From contig JAUTXW010002101.1 in assembly GCA_030620095.1 (NCBI GenBank), positions 1-64,000 on the forward strand: 64,000 bases of DNA, given 5' to 3'. Position 1 is the stretch's first letter, and each line of letters starts with the position of its first letter. The position numbers and the translations under genes are program-made. Of the stretch, positions 9,617-19,194 are shown piece by piece. The stretch comes from Kuschelorhynchus macadamiae. Lineage: Eukaryota > Arthropoda > Insecta > Coleoptera > Curculionidae. The notes below the pieces were generated by a model. That model made no database searches. It was not told where the DNA came from and worked only from the letters and a program-made list of their open reading frames with translations.

Positions 9617-10243
9617 ATGGCAGAAAATATGAATGGAAACGCTGTCCAAATTGAAGAAAATAATATGGAGATCGCCGCTCAAATTGAAGAAAGAGAAGAG
9701 ATTTTTAATAACTTGGAAGGCGATTCCATCACTTATAAACATTCATTTTTGGACAAGTCATCTAGGCTTGTTAGAAGATCATTCTTATGTAACATCGATA
9801 TTAATTATATTGAAGAGGAGGAAGAGGAAGAGATGGAGGAAGATGATCAGGAAATTGACGAAGGAGTGGATATGGATGGACAATTACTAAATTTAGGAAC
9901 CGAGGGTGACGTAAAAGTAAGCAAGTTTAGGGCTAGTGAATTATTTAATAATTTTGAAGAAAAAGATGTATGTGTTATACAAAGCTACTCTAAAATTGAA
10001 AGTCGAAGACTAGGAACATTTGCTATTTGCCTTCCTTGTAGTGCAATTCACATGAGATATTTACGGAGAGGGGAATCCGATCACGTGAGCTGCCACTACA
10101 AAAGAGCCTATGTTGTTAGTGCTTCTGATTTACATTGTGCTATTTGTAGGATACATCTTTTTATACTAATTCCTGAACATGCTTGCTTTTACTGCAACAA
10201 AAATGAAAAAAAAGAAATAGAAAATTATATTGTTAAATATTAA
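9617..10243 (+). CDS. Cys-rich hypothetical protein with acidic N-terminus
   Basis: 208 residues from the ATG at 9617. The N-terminal half is acidic, with a Glu run (EEEEEEEMEEDD) near residues 68-80. The C-terminal half has paired cysteines and histidines: CLPC near 140, CHYK near 155, CAIC near 175, and HACFYC near 190. These suggest a zinc-binding fold, though not one I can name. An upstream TATA box and the absence of stops support a real gene. It faces the RING-finger gene. Both may be accessory genes of the Polinton or of another DNA element. Confidence 0.5.
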   Translation: MAENMNGNAVQIEENNMEIAAQIEEREEIFNNLEGDSITYKHSFLDKSSRLVRRSFLCNIDINYIEEEEEEEMEEDDQEIDEGVDMDGQLLNLGTEGDVKVSKFRASELFNNFEEKDVCVIQSYSKIESRRLGTFAICLPCSAIHMRYLRRGESDHVSCHYKRAYVVSASDLHCAICRIHLFILIPEHACFYCNKNEKKEIENYIVKY

Positions 10244-10480
10244 TATTAAACATAGTTTGTAAATGTGATGGGTAGATTAGTTTAACAATATTAATTTTAA
10301 ATATAGGTTAGGTTAGGTTAGGTTAGGTTTAATATTAAACATAGTTTGTAAATGTGATGGGTAGATTAGTTTAACAATATTAATTTTAAATATAGGTTAT
10401 AAACGTAATGGATAGATAATGTCAAAAATATTAATTTTAAACTTAAATTGTAAAGATAATAAGAATACGTCAAGAATATT
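10242..10480 (+). repeat. tandem repeat of about 80-89 bp with TTAGG insertion
   Basis: A unit beginning AATATTAAACATAGTTTG is nearly identically repeated at 10242 and 10331, followed by one or two more diverged units. Between the first two lies a block of TTAGG repeats (about 10304-10329). The repeat starts within the stop codon region of the preceding gene. Confidence 0.7.
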
Positions 10481-10499
10481 AATTTAAAAATGTCAAATG

Positions 10500-11060
10500 T
10501 TACTATAAGCGGTTATATATTTTCAGTGCTATATGCAAAATACTTCTTTTTATTCTAACATCTGACACTGTATTTGTAAATGAAATAGTTAATCATATGT
10601 AAAAAAAGTGTCGATTATGTCTACTGCCACTAGAAGCACTCATATATTAGCATAACATTTTGTTAACGCTTGTTTCTGTATTCAATTGAGTTTTCTCTTA
10701 CTTGATGCAAATTATATTAATATTATTAGTATAATTAAAAAGTAGTAGATTAGGCTATGCCGGTCCGACAATCAAAACCGTCATTTTTACATGTAAATTC
10801 CCATAAGAAAATTTAAGATTCGATCTGCAAAAGTGGTGCCATTTTAGGGCGTGGCACTTTTTGTGTCAACCCATAACAATTGTTTTGTTGTGTAATGTGA
10901 AAATTAGTATGTATTAAAAAACTTGTTAGATCATTGTTGTCGTTTCAATATAGGAAAAGGAAAAAATGTGTGTCAATTATTATATATATATTTACATTTA
11001 CTTTTTTTACAAAATTATTTGTTACCAGAGTTTTCACAAACACAAATTATAAAAAAAATA
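10500..11060. other. AT-rich spacer between convergent ORFs
   Basis: Nothing recognisable: AT-rich, no open frames with coding features. Confidence 0.5.
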
Positions 11061-11447
11061 TTATCCTCTTTTTAAAATTACAACAAAATGATGTCTAATT
11101 ACATCTTTGAAGATTTGTACCAAATAGTAATATCTAGTGCGACATACAGGACAATTGTTTACCATTATAGAACAACAATTTTCATCATTCCATCTTAAAA
11201 TACATTTTAAACAAAAAATGTGGGAACATGTATTTGGTCTACATGAATCATAATATTCGATTATTTCAAAACAAATAGCACAAAACACTTTTTTCTCTTC
11301 ACTCTCAGTTTTGTTCAAATTTTTTAAAACAATCCCATTATTTTCTTCTCGAACTAATGGTATATTTTCTTCTTGAACTCCTGGTATAATTTCTTCGAGG
11401 CTCTGAAGCGGAATGGATCGATTTCTTTCTCCAACTGATTCACTCAT
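11061..11447 (-). CDS. small RING-finger protein (putative E3 ubiquitin ligase)
   Basis: 128 residues from the ATG at 11447. The C-terminal half has a C3HC4 RING: FCAICFEII, then CRPNTCSHIFCLKCILRW, then NCPVCRTRY. All eight zinc ligands can be assigned. RING domains recruit ubiquitin-charged E2 enzymes. The N-terminal 60 residues are polar, with a short duplicated VQEENIP/VREENN motif. It is convergent with the Cys-rich gene at 9617. Many insect DNA viruses carry similar small RING proteins, so it may be an element or viral gene rather than a host one. The association with the Polinton is by proximity only. Confidence 0.7.
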   Translation of the reverse strand: MSESVGERNRSIPLQSLEEIIPGVQEENIPLVREENNGIVLKNLNKTESEEKKVFCAICFEIIEYYDSCRPNTCSHIFCLKCILRWNDENCCSIMVNNCPVCRTRYYYLVQIFKDVIRHHFVVILKRG

Positions 11448-11689
11448 TTTATTTTAATATTATTATTAATAGATTTATTCAACAGATTTTTTTCTTTTAA
11501 CAGTCACTCGTACCTTAACATACTAAAATGATCTTGATGCACCTATTTATAAGACTTAAGAATGCAAAATCAAATGTGGGAGAACAAAGAGAAAAAATTA
11601 AAAATATGATGCGAATGAGAATAAAAGGGGAGGAAGTTAAGAATGAGGGACATGAGAGAGAGGAAGAGGAGGAGGAGGAGGCGCTCCCA

Positions 11690-11990
11690 TATTATAACTA
11701 CTATGCTATCTTTGAATTCTTGGAACACCTCTGTGTTAATTTAAACTCTGGAAAATTGGCCGCGGCAGTGTTTTGTGATTTGCCTAAGATATTCAATTCT
11801 GTGAGTCACGAAACACTGTTGTGAAAGCTGAAAAAGTATAATTTTAGGGAATACATTGTACAAACGGTTGTGTAATGGGAACAACTAAGTTGAGCATGTC
11901 CTTAACTCCGGTGTCCCTCAGAGATCAGTATTTGATCCTTTACTGTTTCTCATTTATGTCAATGACTGCCTTCATCTTAGAGGTGGGTAA
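11690..11990 (+). pseudogene. LINE (Jockey-like) reverse transcriptase fragment
   Basis: Decayed non-LTR reverse transcriptase. GKLAAAVFCDLPKIF and SVSHETLL match the A-domain region, and after a frameshift GVPQ- and FLIYVND-like pieces follow near 11905-11970. Stops and frameshifts show it is dead. Confidence 0.7.
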
Positions 11991-11999
11991 TTTACTGGC

Positions 12000-13117
12000 G
12001 AATCGATCAGTGACCGATTTCTCAAACGACCGAATCTTTTCAATCGTTCGTTCAATCAATCATTTTTTTCATAAGCGTACCAATACCAAACGCTGCTATT
12101 TGCACAACCGGTCGATACTATTTAGTTTCGATCCGGTGGTGACAATGTTTGCAGAACAAATAATTTAGCACATCAATCACCTGAATATTGTATTTACTGT
12201 TTACGTTTATTAACTTTGTTTCGGTGAAGTTTTTTTTATTATTTTGTGTTTAGTACTGTTTAATTTCAGACTTTAAACGTTGTGTTGATGTAGCTGGTCA
12301 TGGTGTTGGTATGTTCGTATGGTGATTAATTGGGTACATTCAGATGGTCCCTACAGCGGCTTGTAATGTTATTTCTATTCGTCTCAGTTATACTTACAAA
12401 ACTTTGACGTAATATGTATGTCAATCATTTTTGGCAAAGTCGTAGGCCGGCTTTATTCAGCGGGACCGCCTGAATGTACTCATTATTTTACGCTAAAAGG
12501 ATGCGTTTGGTGGGATTTGGCCGAACCAATTTAAAAAATATTGATAAAGGCTAAATTCAATACACAGGTATAGAATAGTTTGTCCACTGAATGATTAAGT
12601 TGAACGCTCACTAGCCAGTGCCGTAAGGGTCCGCTCATACCGCACTAGCCAAAAGAAAATAGGTATTGTTTAATTTGCTACGTAATAGTTAAAAGTCAAG
12701 CAAAAAACAAAATATTTTCGCTGGAGCTGTATGGGCGGTTTTTTTCGGCTCTGGCTATTAGGCGGGTTCCAAATTTGTCGTAGGTTGTGTCATTTATGTG
12801 CACTTACACCCCAACAATTTGTTTTTATTTTCTAGTCAATTAAATAATTATGAGAAGTAAAATAGAAGGTACTAAAATCTAAATCAATGACGCATATATA
12901 ATCTTTTACCGACAAAGTATGTACCTAGTTCATGTCCTAACAGTTTAATAATATACCTATTAATTAAAATATTGATAAATGAGATCAGTATACTTAACAT
13001 TAAATTTGGTAAAAATGTAATTTTTTTGACCTTTGTGAGTATTTCTTATTTGGAACCTTTTTGAATACGCATGTTTTAAAAGTACCGACTAATTAGGTAT
13101 AGGAATTAACTTTAAAT
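12000..13117. other. non-coding, probably 5' part of the decayed hAT element
   Basis: No coding signal. A string TAGAGGTGGGTAA at 11978 resembles hAT terminal ends and falls where the LINE fragment breaks off. No matching right end was found, so this boundary is tentative. Confidence 0.35.
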
Positions 13118-14831
13118 ATGTCCGAATTAAAAAATAAACGCAGTGAAGTGTGGAAACATTTTTCCATGGTAGACGATAAAAAAGCAAAGTGCAATTACTG
13201 CAATAAATTATTTAGTTATTATGGAGGTGCAACCGGCAATCTCGGGAGGCATATTAAATGCGGACATAAGTCGGTGTCGTTGGAAAAAGTGACCTATTCG
13301 CATAGAGATTTCTCAGAACACGCAGATCAGTCCGAAGAAGCTTCAGGTCTCGTAAATTCCGAAAAGGAGTCCAAACCATCTACTTCGTGTGCTGTACCTG
13401 AAGAACATAACACTGTAACCAACTATACACAGATACGAACGCGTAATCAACAAAAAATAACAAATTTTATTTCTCGTTCAACATTAGGTAGAAAATCTAA
13501 GCAGCTTGATGGATGACCAACAAATAAGAGTAATCGTGAAAGAGTATCAACCTTTAAAGCTAATAGAGGATCCTGAATTTAAAAAATTTGTCAATATGTT
13601 TAACTCAAATTATGCAATGCCAAACAGAAAAACAGTTTCAGATACTCTAATACCAAAAATGTATAATGAAAAAAAGAGTTATTACAAACAACGTTGAAAG
13701 TAGATGCACTATGTTTAACCACAGACGGATGGACATCGATTAATAATCAAAGCTATATTGCCTTAACCGCTCATTCGTTCAATGAACGACATACAGCGAT
13801 AAATTTGGCGGACCATTTAAAATCTCAAGTAGACGAATGGGGTCTTACCAATACAGTATCTTGCATTATATCCGACAACGCTGCAAGTAGAATTACCAAG
13901 TGGCGTTTTTTTTCCATGTTTTGCACATACTCTGAATTTGTTACTTCAGGTTGCGACAGTGGAACTTCAAGAACAAATTAATAAAGTTAAGAAAATTGTT
14001 CAATATTTCAGATCAATTGCTGATGGGATTGCCTGATTTAAAATTAAAGCAAGATGTGGTAACGCGGTGGAATTCCACGTATGACATGTTAAGTATGATA
14101 ATTTTAATTAAAAACGCTGTCGTGGGTCTGTTACATTGTCACCATCTGATTGGTGTATTTTAGAAAGATCTGTGGAAGTTTTAAAACTTTTTAATGACGT
14201 TACAGTGGAAATCAGCGCCGAAACAGTGGAAATCGGTCACAATATCTAAAGTAATTCTGGTAGTAAGTTTTATAAGACGTCACATTCAAAATTTTTTAGA
14301 CATTCAACAGAACCCTCCTGAAGTTTCTGCTCTTTTAAATAGGCTACAAAATGGTATGAAAGAAGGGTTTAAGGACGTTGAAACTAACGATTTAACGACT
14401 CAAGCGACATTCCTCGATCCAAGGTTTAAAACATATTTTATATATGTTTTCATCGGAAAAGAATTACGAAAACACTTTTAAAAATATTAAGGCTAAAATT
14501 ACAAATTTTGAAGTAAATACCAATGTAACTAATACCGAGCCTTGTTCGGAAACGGTTTCAAATGTTTCTGAACTTGAACCTACAAACAAAACTAAGACTT
14601 GACTTTGGAACGATTTTGATGACTGAATAAATATACTAACGAGCTTCTAAGAAGAAAAAGAAAATTTATCCACGTCTCTACACATTGGCAAGGAGAAGAT
14701 TATGCATTGTTGCTACATCAGTTCCATGCGAACGGATTTTTTCGAAGGCTGGAGAAATTATTGTTGAAAAAAGAAGCCGATTAAAACCTGAAAAGGCATC
14801 CCAAGTTCTCTTTTTGAATCATAATCTGTAG
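13118..14831 (+). pseudogene. hAT transposase (BED-finger type), frameshifted
   Basis: Transposase remnant in several frames. The first part (13118-13516) keeps an intact N-terminal BED zinc finger: VWKHFSM, CNYCNKLF, NLGRHIKCGH. Next comes the RNase H-like core with LTTDGWTSINNQSYIALT (near 13712) and CIISDNAAS (near 13865), then degraded middle segments. The C-terminal hAT dimerisation region (SVPCERIFSKAGEII and QVLFLNHNL, 14705-14831) is present. At least four frameshifts or stops separate these pieces. The related host family is the ZBED proteins, but the stops favour a dead transposon. Confidence 0.85.
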
Positions 14832-14839
14832 CAATAATT

Positions 14840-15560
14840 ATTTTTGATATTTTTTCCGTATGTATTTTTTTATGACATATAGTTTAAAATGGCCTTTGAT
14901 ATAAACAAATATAATCTTAATTTACCATTATTAGTTATATTTTATGTAGAACATATTATAAAATGTAATAAAAAATTAATATTTATTACATTTTATTTGT
15001 TTTTTTACAATTTCTCTGCACTATGGAATACATAAGAAAAACCTTAGTTTACTGCACTACTATTGAGTTGTTAAAGTCAAAGAGCCTTGCGAGTGGTAAA
15101 CGCCGTCTATCTTTATTTAATCTTAATCCTATAAGTACAGCCGATACAAACATTTCGTTTTTGGCATGGTACGGGGCTGCAAGGTTTTACAGAAGAGACA
15201 AATGCTGATTTAGGTAAAATGTGTGTGATGCTAACTTTTTGTCTTCCAACATATCCAAGGCTAAGATACTTAATTTTAAGTTTAATAATAGATCCGTCTG
15301 TAGTTCATAACTCTTACTTTGCTTTGTTCGAAGCTTCTAATTATTTGTTTAATAGTTTTTTTTTATTGCGAAAGAAAGTAATAAGATATTGTCTGGTCTA
15401 CAAGCCCGTGATTCTTGTCGACCTTTTTATATAAAATACTCAGTTCTAGCTTTGTGCTGTTTATTTATTTTAGAATCTGTCTCTTTAGTGAGTAAAAAAT
15501 ATAACAATGACGAGGGGCCCAATTTAGTTGCACAACATTTGAAATCAATCCATTAAGTAA
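14840..15560. other. AT-rich spacer
   Basis: No gene, terminal repeat or clear element end recognised; a few short chance frames only. Confidence 0.45.
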
Positions 15561-15642
15561 CATAGAACGAAAGCTTTCACGGCTGTGGTCAATTAAGAAA
15601 TCATGGTTCTTGGGATTAGACCGTGTCAAAATGGAATCACTT

Positions 15643-15683
15643 TCCGACGTTTCGCCTTCGATTGCACGAGGCATTTTCAGGGA
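15643..15683 (-). ncRNA. hammerhead-like motif in Penelope terminal repeat, core mutated
   Basis: On the minus strand: stem I TCC/GGA, core CTGAAAA (consensus CTGANGA, so one core G is lost), stem II GCCT/AGGC, GAAA, palindromic stem III ACGT, then C. It sits 3' of the Penelope endonuclease ORF, where hammerheads are known in this class. Probably inactive. Confidence 0.5.
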
Positions 15684-15707
15684 TCTTCATCTAACGAGAT
15701 CGGAACA

Positions 15708-15857
15708 CTGAATGAGCTCGGAGAGACCCAGGCCGACTATTTATAGTCGACCTGTGTTTTCCGAAGCGTGACTCGGTGTAACGATCGGTTTCCACGTATT
15801 ATGTAGACTAAAACCCGTATCTCTATTAAAATTGTTAGGATGCTTATAAATTTCAAT
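15708..15857 (+). repeat. left arm of Penelope inverted terminal repeat
   Basis: Inverted and well matched to 16455-16600. It overlaps the last codons of the Penelope ORF. Minus-strand reading contains a TATAAATA-like box near its outer end. Confidence 0.75.
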
Positions 15858-16391
15858 TTTTTTCTTTCTGATACATCGTTCATGTTCCTTAAGCCTATTC
15901 GATATGGATCGTCCAGTTTCTCCAATATAAACATCACCACAGGAACAAGGAATTGCATAAACTCCTTCTGTTTGAAAAGGAATAATATCCTTTGGCGATC
16001 TCAAACATTGTCCAATTTTCTTGTGTGTGTTGAAGATTGTACGTATGTTGGACCGGCGAAGTAACCTTGCAATCCTGTCTGTGGTTCCGTGTATAAATGG
16101 AAGAACTACATTTCCTATCGGTAATTCCTTATTAGTATCATTTCGTGGAGTAGGATTATTATATTTTCTAATTGATCGTCTAATATCATCAGTGCAATAT
16201 CCATTCCCTCTTGAAGCTTGAGTCAGTTTTTCTGGTTCCGATTGTAAAGAATTTTGGTCACAAATCGCGAGAGCTCTGTAAACCAATGAATTAATGACTG
16301 ATTGCTTTTGTGCTGGATGATGATGGGAATTTGCATTTAAGTACAATCTGCTGTATCTGAACACCAACAATCTACTGGGCATGTCATACAT
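15741..16391 (-). pseudogene. Penelope-like element, GIY-YIG endonuclease region, internally deleted
   Basis: The C-terminal part of a Penelope-like reverse transcriptase/endonuclease. It has the linker region after the RT (SHHHPAQKQSVINSLVYRA), then the GIY-YIG endonuclease start GVYAIPCSCGDVYIGETGRS and the Arg-containing NRLKEHERC. After the KEHER helix the protein jumps directly to KHPNNFNRDTGFSLHNTW, normally found at the far end. About 45 residues, including part of the nuclease, appear deleted in frame. No RT domain precedes it, so this is a 5'-truncated, dead copy. Confidence 0.85.
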
Positions 16392-16454
16392 GTAAAAGAA
16401 ACCGAAGTTCTTGCACCGGTTTCGAGACTCTATAAACGCAAAATTAGAGAATCT

Positions 16455-16600
16455 ATTGAAATTTATAAGTTAACAATTTTAATAGAGATACGGACTTCAG
16501 TCTACATCATACGTGGAAACCGATCGTTACACCGAGTTACGCTTCGGTAAACACAGGTCGACTATAAATAGCCGGCCTGGGTCTCTCAGAGCTCATTCAG
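16455..16600 (+). repeat. right arm of Penelope inverted terminal repeat
   Basis: Reverse complement of 15708-15857 with few mismatches. It contains TATAAATA at about 16563 and TCAGTT at about 16597, a plausible outward-facing promoter. Confidence 0.75.
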
Positions 16601-16619
16601 TTGTTGTAGGTATCTGTGT

Positions 16620-19092
16620 CTTATATGTGTTACCATTTTTACAAACTATTTAATTTTATATTTATTAAATTTAAATTGAAATTAAAATATTTTGATGTCA
16701 TAGTAGAATAGTTGTAGTTTATGTAAATTATTTTAACCACAAGGTTCTGTCAACAATTGTCAACAAATTAAAAGAAATAAAGCTACTTCGACTATTGACA
16801 AATTGATAATTATTTCATAATCATAAGCTTTATTCTTGATCATAACTATTTTAAAATCTGGTATCCACAAAATATTTTACTATGAAAATGTGGGAATTCA
16901 CTCACTTTTATTATATTAAACGCTTTTTAAAAAAAAATAATATTCCTGTAAAAAAAAGTTTAAAAACATAGTTGATATTAAAAAAATCGTTTCCTGTAAA
17001 ATTTGACTTTTGGCGCTTACAGTGTTTTATCAAAAACCCAAAGATGTGTTCACCAAAACACCAAATCCAATCAGATTTGAATTGAGGCGGGGGGCTAGTT
17101 GGAGTTTATAGTAAATGAGTGCAGTCTACAGTAACCCTTAGTTTGTCATATTTACACGTTAAAAAATAAAATTAAATGGCTACCTCACACACGCATATCA
17201 TAAATTTAAATGAATGGTATCAAAAAGCTTATTTTTCAAGACCACAACTAGACAAATACAAAGTTTGGAACTAAGTATTGCTTTGAATACAACAATTTTA
17301 TAACGATGGTTATAGTATTTTTGTAAGAAAACATTATGAATATATTTTTTATTTTTTATTAAAAAAAATCTATTCCTATATTACCAATGTTACCATAAAT
17401 TGCTGAATATTCTTACACATAAAATAAATTACTAATAACTTACCACCACTAAAGTTTACGGAATAATATTTTTTTTTCGGTAAACTTTGTATACACTCTC
17501 TATTTACAAACTCAAATATTGGCGGAAAAAATTGAACCTAACGTTACTTTTTAAATTTATATTTATTAACTTCATATTTTAACTATTAATTATTATTACT
17601 GAGTGATCTAGCTATTTAATATTATTTTGAATGAGTGAGAATACCTAGTAGTGCAAACATTAAAAGATGAAGCTAAGAGACATATTTAATGAAGATTTTC
17701 TGGAAACTCTTGATAACTGTTCTAAAAAAGAATTTGTGTCTTTTCGGAAAAAAAGATGTTACGACTATATATTTCGGCAGTCAGAAAAACAGATATCGTT
17801 TCTTCGACTCAAATTTGAAATATCAACTGATATTATATTTATATTTTGAGTCTAAAATACGAGGCACAGAAGAAATATATCTTCATCTTGTAATGCACGT
17901 ACAACTAGGATTTTCGTTGTATCAAAATAATAATAAACATTTAATTTCCAGGATCGCAAGGAAACTTATTAATAATATTTAATAGTTCATATCAAGACAA
18001 TAAATGGAAATGCAAAAAATAAGGTTGGATTAAAATTTTCCGCCGTATTTGATTTTGTAAAAAGAGTATGCGGTCGACCGGCGGGTAAACCGATAGGTCA
18101 AGCGAAGACCGTCATCGGCTTGAGTGCAAAACGGAAGAAAAAATGGCAAGGGAAGCAAATTCTAAAGCTAAAAATTAACTTATCAAAACAAAGATCATTG
18201 TTCAGTCCCTCTGTTATTTTTTATCTATTATAGATCTTTATTTTTAGTTCGATGTGATATCCAATTTTATTTCATCTTAGTAATTGCGGGTCCTACTATG
18301 ATCGAAACAATAATAAGTTAATCTAGTTAAATATGGATGTACCGTCGAACAGTGCCTTATCTATGGTATTAAGTATTAACAACGCATGTTAATTTTTTTT
18401 TTAGTGTAACTATACTTAATAAAAACGCGGATTAGGTTAGGTTAGGATGGGTTAGGTTTTCTGTAAAGTATTTTTTTTAACAAAACCTATAGTATCAGGT
18501 GGATCTCTCTCGTTAGCATTAGGTTCGCCCAGGTTCGTTGGTAAAACTATCATTAAAGCTATAAACCATCATTAAAGCCATAAATCACATCTCATATAAA
18601 ACAAACGAGACTTGCAGTCGATATCACTGCGAGCCGTCTAGACTCTTGTAAAAACAATTGAATATTTGCTCAGAAATCTGTCGGTTATGATTGCATAATC
18701 GAAAATCGTTGTAATATTTTTTCAGATAGGCTTTTGGATAACTTGAAGGGACAACGACCTCTGCGTTTGTCTTCATTTTAAATGGAGTACATTTAATTCA
18801 ATGTCAAGAAATTCCATTGACTTAAAGAATTATTTATACATCAAAAGCAAATTAGTCGATTAAGGTGCTGACCTGACGGCTAAGTCTTTAACAGTACATT
18901 CACTAATGTTCGTCAACCGCCGTTCTTTCGCCCCATCTTTATCTTTTTAATTCTTGCATAAACAGAGAATGTCTAAACATAGAGCCGTTACAAGAGTTGA
19001 AGGCACAGTCTTTAAGTACATATAATATATGTAGACGCGCTGGTTCCACAAAGCTGAAGGCTAGTTTATTTCAACCTGGGCTCCTATCATAT

Positions 19093-19098
<6 letters not shown>
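16620..19098. other. intergenic or intronic DNA upstream of the pol eta exons
   Basis: AT-rich, no recognised exon. It includes a short TTAGG-like cluster at about 18431-18455. Short open frames at 17667-17982 have no family resemblance. Confidence 0.4.

Positions 19099-19156
<58 letters not shown>
19099..19156 (+). repeat. (TA)n microsatellite
   Basis: Pure TA dinucleotide run of about 58 bases, some 40 bases before the pol eta exon. Confidence 0.9.
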
Positions 19157-19160
<4 letters not shown>

Positions 19161-19194
19161 AGTACTAGTACTATTATATTTCGCCATCTTTGAG

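Noticed and set aside
11978..12000. Left terminus of the hAT element (TAGAGGTGGG)
   Set aside because: It resembles hAT ends, but no matching inverted end or 8-bp target duplication was found after 14831.
17667..17982. Two overlapping plus-strand frames, possible pol eta exons
   Set aside because: No resemblance to Y-family palm or finger motifs and no supporting splice sites.
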